From Bacteroides sp. GM023 (GTDB lineage: Bacteria > Bacteroidota > Bacteroidia > Bacteroidales > Bacteroidaceae), in the NCBI RefSeq assembly GCF_014750685.1, contig NZ_JAAXGE010000002.1, forward strand, positions 992,001-1,056,000: a stretch of DNA of 64,000 nt, read 5' to 3'. Below, in pieces: positions 8,388 through 16,846 of this stretch (positions are counted from its first letter, which is position 1; every line of letters starts with the position of its first letter). The translations under genes were made by a program, and so were the position numbers. The notes beneath the pieces were generated by a model. It made no database searches and had not been told where the DNA came from. It saw only the letters and a list, made by a program, of their open reading frames with translations.

Positions 8388-9215
8388 CTACTTGTGCTGT
8401 GTTAATATTGAATTAATCTTGTATAGAAACATGACGACTTTTTTTGCTCTTTTTTGAAACTTACGTGTTTTGTTTAAAATTGGAATTATGTCCCTGAATG
8501 CGGAGCGTTGGAGTTCAGAAAGCTCAATGAAGGCTTCGTAGAGTGGGGTTGATAGATTCTTTCTTAGCCATTTTAGGCGTTCATGTTGAGATTCTGTGTA
8601 ATCGGAGCTAACACCATTTGAATCATATTCTGCAATGACGCATGGTATATGTTTATAACTGCATTCTTTGAAAATGATACATTGCATACTATGTATCCAA
8701 TCTGCTACAATTTTATAATTAGTGTCGTATTTTTTATCTTCAAATAATTTATGATGTATGAAGCAAGCCTGATGTGGTAAAGATTTTGTTAATAAAAATA
8801 CTAAATCGACTTTATTAGGTGCTTTTTCTATTCTATTTTTTTTTCCACCAATAAATTTTATATCGCCATAAATGTAATCAGTTCCATCGAAAAATATTTT
8901 TTGAAGAATGTTTTCTATTAAACAATCTCCTGAGTTTAGAAAGTAAATGTATTCTCCTGAAGCTTTTTCGATGCCTTTGTTCATACCATCGTATATTCCT
9001 TTGTCTGGTTCTGAGCACCAATAAGTAAGATGTGTAGTCTCTTTCTTATATTTTAAGATTGTCTCTTTGCTACCATCTTTAGAATCAGCATCTATTATAA
9101 TATGTTCATATGAAGAAAATGTCTGTGTTTTGATACTTTCTAATGTTTTGATTAGTCCAATATTATTATTGTAATTGACAGTGATGATACTTAAAATCGG
9201 ATGTTCTATGTTCAT
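8388..9215 (-). CDS. Glycosyltransferase family 2 (WcaA/WcaE-like)
   Basis: A 275-residue GT2. LSIITVNYNNNIGLIKTLES opens the domain, EHIIIDADSKDGS binds the nucleotide and YFLNSGDCLIEN carries SGD in place of DxD, as in the WcaE-like subgroup. The Lys/Arg-rich C-terminus (KTRKFQKRAKKVVMFLYK) may hold it at the membrane. It overlaps the upstream GT4 gene by 4 nt, so the two are co-translated and probably add successive sugars. Confidence 0.8.
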   Translation of the reverse strand: MNIEHPILSIITVNYNNNIGLIKTLESIKTQTFSSYEHIIIDADSKDGSKETILKYKKETTHLTYWCSEPDKGIYDGMNKGIEKASGEYIYFLNSGDCLIENILQKIFFDGTDYIYGDIKFIGGKKNRIEKAPNKVDLVFLLTKSLPHQACFIHHKLFEDKKYDTNYKIVADWIHSMQCIIFKECSYKHIPCVIAEYDSNGVSSDYTESQHERLKWLRKNLSTPLYEAFIELSELQRSAFRDIIPILNKTRKFQKRAKKVVMFLYKINSILTQHK

Positions 9216-10336
9216 GATACTGTTATTTGTTTTATGTTTAAAGCTTTTGAATAAGATTTTTCAGTTAAGATGGTTGCTTTCTCCCATGAGAAAGATTTTA
9301 GGCGTTCATTACCTTTTTGGATAAGATCTGTGCGTTTTTTATCATTATAAATTATTTCGGTGATGGCATTTAATATGGAGTCTTCCGAATAGGGATCAAA
9401 ATAAACTCCTGCATTCTCTGCGATTTCGGGAAAACAACTAGTGTTACTTAGGGCGACTGGACAATGGCAAGCGTATGCTTCTAAAATGGGAATACCAAAT
9501 CCTTCATATAATGAAGGAAATACGAAAACTTTGGCTCGACTATATAGCTCAGCAAGAAGTTTGTCTGTGGCTTTTATCTGTAATACTCTATTTGAAATAT
9601 TTAATTCATCAATAAACGCTTTTTCTGTTTTGTTAAATGGCATTCCGGTGCATACTAAAAATAGCTCATCATTTTGAACGCTTAATTTGGAGAATACTCT
9701 TGCAAGACGATCGAAGTTTTTATATGGATTCCGATCTCCGACGAATAACAAAAACGTATTGGGTAGCTCTAAGCTTTGCTTTCCTATATGAGGTTTCATG
9801 CTTGTGCTATGGTAAATTACATCTATTTTATCAGGATTAATGTGCAGTAACTCGATAATGTCCCTTTTGGTGTTTTCACTTATAGCTATAACACGGTTTG
9901 CCCGGCTAATAACTTCTTTTTTCTGTGCAATGATCTCACGGGCATCAGAAAAAAAGGAAGGAAATTTCTCATGAATCATATCATGCACGGTGATGACATA
10001 TGGATTATTTCCAATATAGTCTAAAAAATATGGATCATAATATGTTGGATGAAAAAGATATTTCTTCTTTTGAGTTAATAATTTTCTACTTAATTCTTTG
10101 TTCTTATTTTGACACAGTTTTCGATAATGTTTGAATATAAAGCGGGGAAGTGGTGCGCGGTGTTTTCCCAACCCATAAGTTGTTAAATAGTAGTTGATAG
10201 AGTAGCGTACAGCGATATCTTTTTTTATACTTAATCTTCGCATAATTTCGCAAAAATAGCGTGATATGCCTCCAAATCTTTGAATATCAAAAATTTGGTT
10301 GTCATATAAAATAAAGGGCTGATTGTTTTTACTCAT
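9212..10336 (-). CDS. Glycosyltransferase family 4 (mannosyltransferase-like)
   Basis: A 374-residue GT-B enzyme. ILYDNQIFDIQRFGGISRYF is the N-terminal acceptor loop seen in many WbdA/WbaZ-like mannosyltransferases. ISENTKRDI follows mid-protein, then LFVGDRNPYKNFDRL starts the donor domain. EGFGIPILEAYACHCPVA is the E-x7-E donor motif. It begins the two-gene minus-strand operon whose -7 box lies at 10365. Donor sugar is a family-based guess. Confidence 0.85.
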   Translation of the reverse strand: MSKNNQPFILYDNQIFDIQRFGGISRYFCEIMRRLSIKKDIAVRYSINYYLTTYGLGKHRAPLPRFIFKHYRKLCQNKNKELSRKLLTQKKKYLFHPTYYDPYFLDYIGNNPYVITVHDMIHEKFPSFFSDAREIIAQKKEVISRANRVIAISENTKRDIIELLHINPDKIDVIYHSTSMKPHIGKQSLELPNTFLLFVGDRNPYKNFDRLARVFSKLSVQNDELFLVCTGMPFNKTEKAFIDELNISNRVLQIKATDKLLAELYSRAKVFVFPSLYEGFGIPILEAYACHCPVALSNTSCFPEIAENAGVYFDPYSEDSILNAITEIIYNDKKRTDLIQKGNERLKSFSWEKATILTEKSYSKALNIKQITVS

Positions 10337-10364
10337 ATTGGATTAGCATTAGTGATTCTCTTTG

Positions 10365-10372
10365 CAAAGGTA
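10365..10372 (-). promoter_or_regulatory. -7 element for the GT4-GT2 operon
   Basis: The minus strand reads TACCTTTG, fitting TAnnTTTG, 28 nt before the start at 10336. It is back to back with the plus-strand promoter at 10395-10424. Confidence 0.55.
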
Positions 10373-10394
10373 TGAAATTTATTTTGTAATGCTC

Positions 10395-10424
10395 TTTGGC
10401 TATCTTGGATTTTATATATCTTTG
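10395..10424 (+). promoter_or_regulatory. Bacteroides promoter for GT2 gene
   Basis: TTTG at 10395-10398 and TATCTTTG at 10417-10424 are 18 nt apart, close to the Bacteroides sigma-ABfr consensus. The ATG follows at 10453. Confidence 0.65.
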
Positions 10425-10452
10425 CTGCATTTATTAATACATCTGCTTTTAT

Positions 10453-11445
10453 ATGGAAAATGATTATTTGATAAGTGTTATTATTCCAGTGCATAATACG
10501 GCAAATTATTTGCGTAAATGTGTGGATTCTGTACGTAATCAATCTTTGAAATCAATTGAAATAATATTGGTTGAGAACTTATCAATAGACAGCTCAGCAG
10601 ATATTTGTGATGAATATGCTAAATTGGATGAACGTGTAAAAGTCTTGCGTCTTTCAGAGGCGGGCTTGTCAATAGCTCGTAATGAAGGTCTAAAAGTCGC
10701 TTCTGCTCCCTATGTGGGGTTTATTGATAGTGATGATTATATAGAGCCTACTATGTATCAAGAATTGTTAGATGCACTTCTGTCTTATAAAGCTGATTTT
10801 TCGTATTGCAATTACGTTCTTGATTTTGATTATAAAGAAAGTGTTCATCCTTTTCGTAATTCAGGTTCTGTAGAGTTGTGTTCTCGAAAGGAATTTATCA
10901 AGGATATGATGTGGGAAAAAATAAGCTGCTCTGTTTGTACTAAGCTATTTAAAAAGTCTTTTTTTTACACACGAGAGTTTCCTGTAGGCCGATTGTATGA
11001 GGATCGTCTTGTTATGCATGAATGGGTATTGACGTGTGACACTATAGTCTGGGTGGATAAACCTTTTTATCATTATATTGAACGTTTAGATAGTATATGT
11101 CATACTGTTACTCCTTTTAATTATTACCATTACTTTTTGGCCGAATTTAGTAGGGTGGAATTTGTAAACCGACAGAATGTTTTTGAGGGAAAAGAACTTT
11201 GCGAAGTACAAACTATGATGTTGCGTATTTGTTTTTCTGTATTTAAGGATATTATGTTGCGGGTAAAACCTGGAGAGTTTCAAGAGTCAATTAAGGATAT
11301 GAGGCATAAAATGAAGAGGTTATTACCATTGTTGAGAAAGAAAGAATTAGAACCTCGTTGCTATAAGAAATTATGGAAACTTGTTTATTTATGGCCTATT
11401 TATCGTTTAGTCCATTATAATAAATTTAAGAGGATAAAACTTTGA
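10453..11445 (+). CDS. Glycosyltransferase family 2
   Basis: A 330-residue GT2. LISVIIPVHNTANYLRKCVDS begins the domain; IILVENLSID replaces the more usual DDxSxD, with Glu-Asn in the nucleotide loop. VGFIDSDDYIEP gives the DSDD metal motif near residues 94-97, and GRLYEDRLVMHEW fits the catalytic ED region of this subgroup. The basic C-terminus (HYNKFKRIKL) suggests peripheral membrane attachment. It is followed by another GT2 after a 115-nt gap that shows no terminator. Confidence 0.85.
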   Translation: MENDYLISVIIPVHNTANYLRKCVDSVRNQSLKSIEIILVENLSIDSSADICDEYAKLDERVKVLRLSEAGLSIARNEGLKVASAPYVGFIDSDDYIEPTMYQELLDALLSYKADFSYCNYVLDFDYKESVHPFRNSGSVELCSRKEFIKDMMWEKISCSVCTKLFKKSFFYTREFPVGRLYEDRLVMHEWVLTCDTIVWVDKPFYHYIERLDSICHTVTPFNYYHYFLAEFSRVEFVNRQNVFEGKELCEVQTMMLRICFSVFKDIMLRVKPGEFQESIKDMRHKMKRLLPLLRKKELEPRCYKKLWKLVYLWPIYRLVHYNKFKRIKL

Positions 11446-11560
11446 GTCTTTGTAGTGAGGATTGCTTTTATTTATTGCTTTTCTCGCAAGCAAGTATTTG
11501 AGGGGTTGTTAAAATGGCAGTTAGTAAAGATTAAGTTATTGTACACTAAGTTTATTAGAA

Positions 11561-12529
11561 ATGGAAAAACAAATACCTTTAGTTTCGATAATTATTCCTG
11601 TTTATAATAGTGAAACCCATTTAGAAGGTTGCATCCAAAGTGCTATTGGACAAACGTATGATGATTTGGAAATAATTATCATTGACGATGGTTGTACAGA
11701 TTCTTCTCCTGATATTATACGTAAGTATATGAATTTGGATGACAGGATAAAATATATACATAAGTCGAATGAGGGTTTGGTGAAGGCTAGAAAGGATGGA
11801 ATTGAATTGGCTCGTGGTAAATATATACAATATTTAGATAGTGATGATACATTGCAGCAAAATGCTATTGAACTTTTAGTTTCTAAAGCTGAAGAGGCGC
11901 AGGCTGATATTGTGATAGCTCCATTTTATTTCTGTGAAGGAGAAAAACAATGGCTTTCTGAGGTTATAGAGTTTGAGGAAATGACTGGACTTGAATATCT
12001 AAAATATATACTTAGTTTTAAGGCTTATTGGGCGGTTTGGGCTAAATTTCACCTTCGTTCTTTGTATTTGAATAATGTAGAGAGGCTTAATATTGCTTTT
12101 GGAGAGGATGCTGTACTTTCGTCTCAACTTTTGTTATATTCTAAAAAAGTGGTTTCTATTGATACTCCAATTCTCAATTATGGAATATATCCATCTTCAA
12201 TGTCTCATTGTCTGGATGATAAAACTTATAAAGATTTTAATATATATGTGTCTTGGTTTGATGACTACATGAATAGAAATAATTTGACTGTGGCCTTGAA
12301 GCGGGAGCTGGCATTGTTTCATTTGAAAAATACGATGATGAGGCTTCATTGGAAAAAACTAGTGGATGCCAATAAAGAAATGGGGCGGATACTGGAAGAA
12401 CTTGGGCAATTTCCTGATTTGGAAGAATGTTTATCTAATAGAGAGAAAAAAATAGTAGCAGTTTATAAGATATCTAGCGGGCTGGGATATTTGAATCTGT
12501 TGCGGTATAGTTGGCAAAATAAGATATGA
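11561..12529 (+). CDS. Glycosyltransferase family 2
   Basis: A 322-residue GT2. VSIIIPVYNSETHLEGCIQS, IIIIDDGCTDSS and IQYLDSDDTLQQ are the three expected motifs, in order. NIAFGEDAVLSSQLLLY supplies the catalytic ED region. It overlaps the next gene, a fucosyltransferase, by 4 nt. The two probably act one after the other: this enzyme may add the sugar (often galactose) that the GT11 enzyme fucosylates. That last step is inference from context. Confidence 0.85.
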   Translation: MEKQIPLVSIIIPVYNSETHLEGCIQSAIGQTYDDLEIIIIDDGCTDSSPDIIRKYMNLDDRIKYIHKSNEGLVKARKDGIELARGKYIQYLDSDDTLQQNAIELLVSKAEEAQADIVIAPFYFCEGEKQWLSEVIEFEEMTGLEYLKYILSFKAYWAVWAKFHLRSLYLNNVERLNIAFGEDAVLSSQLLLYSKKVVSIDTPILNYGIYPSSMSHCLDDKTYKDFNIYVSWFDDYMNRNNLTVALKRELALFHLKNTMMRLHWKKLVDANKEMGRILEELGQFPDLEECLSNREKKIVAVYKISSGLGYLNLLRYSWQNKI

Positions 12530-13443
12530 AAATGAGTATTATTAGAAAGTGGCAAAGAAGCTGTTATAAAAGAATGTTGAAAGCTCACTTAGTTACTCCT
12601 AAGGTTGTAGTGCTGATGGATGGTGGTGTTTGTTCTCAAATGCTTCAATATTTATTAGGGGAGTTCTTTAGAAAGCATGGATGTAAGGTTGTGTATGATT
12701 TATCCTTTTATAAAGAATGGGGAAGTGATTTGAATTATAAATTTGCTCGTAATTTTGATTTGTTGAAAGTGTTTCCTTATTTGGAACTAAAAATTGCAAC
12801 AGAGCTGGAAATTTCCTATTATAAGAGGCATTTTTATTATGTTGGGAATAATACATCAGAACGGATAGATGATTTCTCGTTTTTAGAGAAAAAACCACCA
12901 ATTTATTTAGGTGGATATTATCATTTGCCAATAAATATTTGGGTACCCGCATTTATGTCTACTTATAGAATGTCATCTGATATATTTGATGAGGATAGTA
13001 AAATGCTAATGTCGGAAATAAAACAAAATATAAACTCAGTGGCAGTACATGTGCGACGGGGAGATTTGAGTGTTGAAATTCCAGCGTATGGGAAGCCCGC
13101 TTCTTTGAGCTATTTTAAAGAGGCTGTTGATTATATGAAAAAAGAGACTATAGCGCCTTACTTCTACTTTTTCTCAGATGAGCCAGAATGGGTAGCATCA
13201 GAACTTATTCCTTATCTTGAATTTGCGAATCAAAATTATAGAGTAGTGGATATAAATGGATCGGATAAAGGGTATATGGATCTGTTTTTGATAGCTTATT
13301 GCCAACACCAAATAACAAGTAAAGGCACATTGGGAAAATATGGCGCCTTATTGAGGGATAGTGCAGATAAAATTGTAATTCTTTGTGATGATGAAGTTGA
13401 ATATCAGTGGAAAGGAGTTTTCCATAATCCTATATTTTTATAA
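12526..13443 (+). CDS. GT11 alpha-1,2-fucosyltransferase
   Basis: A 305-residue protein with the GT11 hallmark VAVHVRRGDLS near residues 182-192, the GDP-fucose-binding HxRRxD motif. MDGGVCSQMLQYLLGEFF near the N-terminus is the family's GG-x-x-Q-x-x-Q loop, with GGVC in place of GGLGNQ. SKGTLGKYGALL near the C-terminus corresponds to the SNSSFSWWGAxL region. GT11 enzymes add L-fucose alpha-1,2 to galactose, giving an H-antigen-like end. The next gene is a convergent GT6 enzyme that usually needs such an acceptor. The family assignment is firm; the divergence in the N-terminal loop is noted. Confidence 0.8.
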   Translation: MKMSIIRKWQRSCYKRMLKAHLVTPKVVVLMDGGVCSQMLQYLLGEFFRKHGCKVVYDLSFYKEWGSDLNYKFARNFDLLKVFPYLELKIATELEISYYKRHFYYVGNNTSERIDDFSFLEKKPPIYLGGYYHLPINIWVPAFMSTYRMSSDIFDEDSKMLMSEIKQNINSVAVHVRRGDLSVEIPAYGKPASLSYFKEAVDYMKKETIAPYFYFFSDEPEWVASELIPYLEFANQNYRVVDINGSDKGYMDLFLIAYCQHQITSKGTLGKYGALLRDSADKIVILCDDEVEYQWKGVFHNPIFL

Positions 13444-13466
13444 CAGAAATAAATAGAATGACTAAA

Positions 13467-14258
13467 CTAATCTGCCAATTTAATTTTTTGGCATATTAGT
13501 TTAATTCTTTTCCATAACGAACATCTTTTTCGCAAGAATTCATGTCCGCCATATTCAGGTTTGTTTTTGTCTCGAATGAGAATAATTGGTTCAAAAGGAA
13601 GGGACCAGCCTTCGGGGTATAGATATGCGGGCGACAATGTAATGGCTGGTGGATTATCTATGAAATATTTATTGATTAGGGATTCATCGTGCCAGATAGG
13701 TACTAAATGGTTTGCGGCATCCTTGTCAACCCATGAACAAATCGTTGTACAGAGATCCAAGTAGGCTTCTGTGCGCCCACCTGAAAGGCCTCCTGCGTAA
13801 TAATACAGGCCTTTTCCTTTTGGAATATAGGCAGTAGAAGTTGTTCTTCGTTCGTATGTAAATTCGGAGTTAGGTTTGTTGTAGAATCCGGGGTGTACAG
13901 TTCCTAATAATCCGTTGCTATCTGGAGTTGGAAGCATTTCTTTACCAATGGAACATATAAATAATAGATTGGCATTGAAGAAAAAAATGTAGTCGGTTTC
14001 TCGCTCTAATTGTTCCTTGATGCGTAGGAATATATGGAAGCGCTTTAATGTATTGTCAGGCCATCCTAGATTTTTTTGTTTGATTCGGTGAATATGCTTG
14101 TTGTTCTCTTCGTCATATAGTTTATAACTATCTGTGAATACATAATATTCAAGAGTGAAAGATGAATCTTGCAGAAAATGGCGCTCTGCGCTTAGGTAAA
14201 AGTCTTTCCAGAAAATATCATATTTACCAGTGCAAATATATAGTATGCCAATTTTCAT
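13467..14258 (-). CDS. GT6 histo-blood-group-type glycosyltransferase
   Basis: A 263-residue homologue of the ABO/alpha-1,3-GalT family. It begins [20 protein letters not shown], has [12 protein letters not shown] with Asn-Ala-Asn where animal enzymes have DxD, and [10 protein letters not shown] and [12 protein letters not shown], which align with the animal YYxGGFFGG and VWHDESHLNKY. Known bacterial GT6 enzymes share the NxN motif and do not need metal. They transfer GalNAc or Gal to Fuc-alpha-1,2-Gal. The three residues at the specificity loop are Ala-Gly-Gly; Gly in the third place is also found in human A transferase, hinting at GalNAc. No membrane segment is present, so it acts in the cytoplasm. 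Confidence 0.9.
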   Translation of the reverse strand: MKIGILYICTGKYDIFWKDFYLSAERHFLQDSSFTLEYYVFTDSYKLYDEENNKHIHRIKQKNLGWPDNTLKRFHIFLRIKEQLERETDYIFFFNANLLFICSIGKEMLPTPDSNGLLGTVHPGFYNKPNSEFTYERRTTSTAYIPKGKGLYYYAGGLSGGRTEAYLDLCTTICSWVDKDAANHLVPIWHDESLINKYFIDNPPAITLSPAYLYPEGWSLPFEPIILIRDKNKPEYGGHEFLRKRCSLWKRIKLICQKIKLAD

Positions 14259-14287
14259 TTTACTTCTTTTTTGATTAATATTAGCAG

Positions 14288-14295
14288 CAAATATA
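14288..14295 (-). promoter_or_regulatory. -7 element for the GT6 gene
   Basis: TATATTTG on the minus strand, 29 nt before the GT6 start. The gene therefore appears to have its own promoter, separate from the fucosyltransferase on the other strand. Confidence 0.5.
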
Positions 14296-14446
14296 TAAAG
14301 ATTTATTTTATGATATTTATTTGAAGTGTTTTTATTTTCTATGAATTATCGATAATTCCCTTTTGTATAAAGTAGATTCTACTTTATTATGGTGGAAATA
14401 GTCACTGTTAATAAGTGGTTTGTGTACTCTTAAAAAAACAGTATTA

Positions 14447-14478
14447 TTTGGCTTTTTATTTACTTAGTCGTATCTTTG
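14447..14478 (+). promoter_or_regulatory. Promoter of the LuxC/LuxE-type operon
   Basis: TTTG at 14447-14450 and TATCTTTG at 14471-14478 with a 20-nt spacer: a near-ideal Bacteroides promoter, 23 nt before the ATG at 14502. The following genes to 25637 are closely spaced or overlapping and end at one terminator, so this probably drives all of them. Confidence 0.7.
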
Positions 14479-14501
14479 CAACCTTAATTAAAAACTTAGC
14501 A

Positions 14502-14873
14502 ATGGGATATTTATATATATTATTAACCATTCTGTTTACTGTCTATGGTCAGGTTATTTTAAAGTGGAGAATTTCAAATTTAAATTGGTCTCTGACTACA
14601 ACTGAAGGGGTGGGGCAAATGATAGTTTCTTATGTGAAGTTTTTATTTGATCCATTGATTTTCTCAGGATTTGTAAGTGCGTTTATTGCTTCTATCTTTT
14701 GGATGTTGGCTATGACTAAGTTTGAATTAACTTATGCTTATCCGTTTATGTCGCTTTCTCCTGCATTGGTTTTTGTAATTGGTATTTTGGTACTTGGAGA
14801 GACATTCACAATAGGTAAGATTTTAGGATTACTACTGATCATGATTGGTATTTTGGTGACAGTAAAGTTATAA
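14502..14873 (+). CDS. SMR/EamA-type small membrane protein (ArnE-like flippase)
   Basis: A 123-residue protein with four predicted membrane helices. The start at 14502 follows the promoter at 14447-14478 and gives MGYLYILLTILFTVYGQVILK, whose YGQVILK resembles the first helix of SMR/ArnE proteins. SPALVFVIGILVLGETFT near residue 85 is the fourth-helix GE region of EamA/SMR transporters. ArnE/ArnF flip undecaprenyl-phosphate-linked aminoarabinose across the inner membrane. Here the next gene is an ArnC-like transferase and the last operon gene an ArnT-like one, so a flippase role for a carrier-linked sugar is likely. A drug-efflux role is the alternative. Confidence 0.75.
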   Translation: MGYLYILLTILFTVYGQVILKWRISNLNWSLTTTEGVGQMIVSYVKFLFDPLIFSGFVSAFIASIFWMLAMTKFELTYAYPFMSLSPALVFVIGILVLGETFTIGKILGLLLIMIGILVTVKL

Positions 14874-14917
14874 CGTGAATTACTAGATTACCTTTTTAGT
14901 CTTCGAAATATAAAAAT

Positions 14918-15844
14918 ATGAAAATAAGTATAGTATCTCCAATTTATAGAGCTGAGAATATTGTAGAAGAACTGGTTCGACAAATTATCAAGAATGTAGA
15001 GCCATTAACGCATGATTTTGAGATTGTGCTCGTAAATGATGCCTCGCCTGATCATTCATGGATGAAAATACGGGAGATTTGCCGTAAAGATTCGCGAGTA
15101 AAAGGTATAAACTTGAGTCGTAATTTTGGGCAACATTATGCGATAACAGCTGGATTGACTTATGCATCCGGTGAGTGGATAGTTGTAATGGATTGTGATT
15201 TACAGGATCGTCCGGATGAGATTCCTAATTTGTATGCCAAAGCTTTAGAAGGATGGGATATTGTCTATGCTCGAAGAGTAGAACGTTTGGATGGTTTTTG
15301 GAAGAAAATGAGTTCGCGGGCTTTCCATAAGGCTTATTCATACTTAAGTGGTAGTAAGAGCGATCGAACTATTGCAAATTTTGGGATCTACAAACGAAAA
15401 GTGATTCTGGAATACAATAAAATGACAGAAAAAGCTCGTTCTTTCCCTTCATTAATCGCTTATCTGGGATTTAAGACTACAGCTATTGATGTGGCCCACT
15501 CTGAACGATATGAGGGAAGCAGTAGCTACACTTTATCTAAATTAGTAAGGTTAACGGTAGACGTTTTAGTTTCTAATAGTACTAAGCCATTATTATTGGC
15601 GGTACAGTTTGGATTTGTAATCTCTTTTATTTCTGTACTTTTAGCTTTATATAATGTTATTGCTTATTTTACAGGAATAAATTTGGTACATGGCTATACA
15701 ACAACTATCTTTTCGATCTGGTTTGTTGGCGGAATGACTATTTTTGTGTTAGGTATTGTAGGATTATATATTGGAAAAATTTTTGATGAGGTTAAGAATC
15801 GACAATTATTTATTATTGATGAAACTATAAATCTTGAGAAATGA
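14918..15844 (+). CDS. Polyprenyl-phosphate glycosyltransferase (ArnC/DPM1-like GT2)
   Basis: A 308-residue GT2 with two C-terminal membrane helices (about residues 228-252 and 265-288). KISIVSPIYRAENIVEELVRQI, VLVNDASPDHSW and VVMDCDLQDRPDEIP are the DPM1/ArnC motifs; LVRLTVDVLVSNSTKPLLLA is the usual linker before the helices. Such enzymes move a sugar from a nucleotide to undecaprenyl or dolichyl phosphate on the cytoplasmic face. Its place between an SMR flippase and the amino/acyl genes suggests that the unusual building block made in this operon is loaded on the lipid carrier here. It overlaps the next gene by 4 nt. Confidence 0.85.
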   Translation: MKISIVSPIYRAENIVEELVRQIIKNVEPLTHDFEIVLVNDASPDHSWMKIREICRKDSRVKGINLSRNFGQHYAITAGLTYASGEWIVVMDCDLQDRPDEIPNLYAKALEGWDIVYARRVERLDGFWKKMSSRAFHKAYSYLSGSKSDRTIANFGIYKRKVILEYNKMTEKARSFPSLIAYLGFKTTAIDVAHSERYEGSSSYTLSKLVRLTVDVLVSNSTKPLLLAVQFGFVISFISVLLALYNVIAYFTGINLVHGYTTTIFSIWFVGGMTIFVLGIVGLYIGKIFDEVKNRQLFIIDETINLEK

Positions 15845-16581
15845 AGATAATAAACGCTTCTTGGGAAGAACGAAATCTAGGAGTTACTTGTTGTGAAGTG
15901 ACAATTGAGAAAGATGATTCTCTGTTGTATGTAGAGGATGAATTGTCCCGGCTGTCTTCTGTTCAATATTTGGTTGTAAAAGTAGATGCCCCTAATGTTG
16001 AAGCTCATTTTTTATTGGCAAAACTAGGGTACGTTTTTATAGAGGCAAATATGAATATGTTTTTAGATGTTCGTAATTATAGACTTTCTGCTTTAGAACA
16101 ACGGTTTAATTCACTAATTCATTATCGTAAACTGATAGCAAAAGAAGAATTGGAGAAATTTGAGGCAGAACTTGATAAAGGACTTTTTAATACAGATCGT
16201 ATCTATCTTGATCTTAATTTTACAAAAGAACAAGCGGCCAATCGTTATAAATATTGGATAAGAGATGAGATAAGTCGGGGCGCAGAATTATTTGAGATTG
16301 TTTATAAAGAATCTGCTATTGGCTTTTTTATTCAGAAACAACTTGATGAGAAAACTTACTATCCGTTTTTAGCGGGTTTGTATCTAGGTAATCAGGAAAA
16401 AATAGGACTAGGATTTTCTGTTTTAGCGAAACCTATAGAAGATGTCATACAAAGAGGAGGAAAATATATTTCAACCTATGTATCATCTAATAATTTATCT
16501 ATTGTTAAGTTGCATGCTCAATTAGGCTTTTTACCCAACAAGATATATAATGTCTTTGTGAAGCATAATTCGAAAATTTAA
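15841..16581 (+). CDS. GNAT-family acyltransferase (WecD-like)
   Basis: A 246-residue protein. The second half looks like a GNAT domain: FLAGLYLGNQEKIGLGFSVL, then a helix, then VSSNNLSIVKLHAQLGFLP, the normal acyl-CoA-binding and final strand region. The N-terminal half resembles WecD, which acetylates the 4-amino group of dTDP-Fuc4N. In the operon a WecE/DegT aminotransferase makes the amine, so this enzyme probably N-acylates it. Acetyl-CoA or the operon's own acyl-ACP are both possible donors. Sequence similarity to named enzymes is weak, so the substrate is inference. Confidence 0.65.
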   Translation: MKIINASWEERNLGVTCCEVTIEKDDSLLYVEDELSRLSSVQYLVVKVDAPNVEAHFLLAKLGYVFIEANMNMFLDVRNYRLSALEQRFNSLIHYRKLIAKEELEKFEAELDKGLFNTDRIYLDLNFTKEQAANRYKYWIRDEISRGAELFEIVYKESAIGFFIQKQLDEKTYYPFLAGLYLGNQEKIGLGFSVLAKPIEDVIQRGGKYISTYVSSNNLSIVKLHAQLGFLPNKIYNVFVKHNSKI

Positions 16582-16606
16582 AAACTAATTATATATACTC
16601 GAAAAA

Positions 16607-16846
16607 ATGACAAATATAGAAAAGTACAATCAGGTTTTTACTTCGACACTGGAGATTACAGAAAATCAACTGAAAGGATTGAGTTATCAATCGGTAGAGT
16701 TATGGGATTCGGTAGGACATATGACTTTAGTGGCAAATTTGGAAGATACTTTTGATATCATGATGGAAACAGATGATATAATTGATTTATCATCTTATGA
16801 AAAAGGACTTGAAATTCTGAAAGAAAAGTATGGAGTCGAATTATAG
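16607..16846 (+). CDS. Acyl carrier protein
   Basis: A 79-residue, acidic, helical protein. LWDSVGHMTLVANLEDTFDI holds Ser35 in the DS(V/L)-type site for the 4'-phosphopantetheine arm. It differs from the housekeeping AcpP (DSLDTVEL), as is usual for pathway-specific carriers. It lies between a GNAT protein and a FabG-like SDR, and ahead of an AMP ligase and LuxE. It probably carries the acyl group that is built, reduced or transferred in this pathway. Its end overlaps the SDR start by 17 nt, so the two are coupled in translation. Confidence 0.85.
   Translation: MTNIEKYNQVFTSTLEITENQLKGLSYQSVELWDSVGHMTLVANLEDTFDIMMETDDIIDLSSYEKGLEILKEKYGVEL

Noticed and set aside
3328..14501. Invertible promoter of the capsule (PS) type
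   Set aside because: No long inverted repeats were found around the promoters here, and no UpxY/UpxZ-type genes are in the window.
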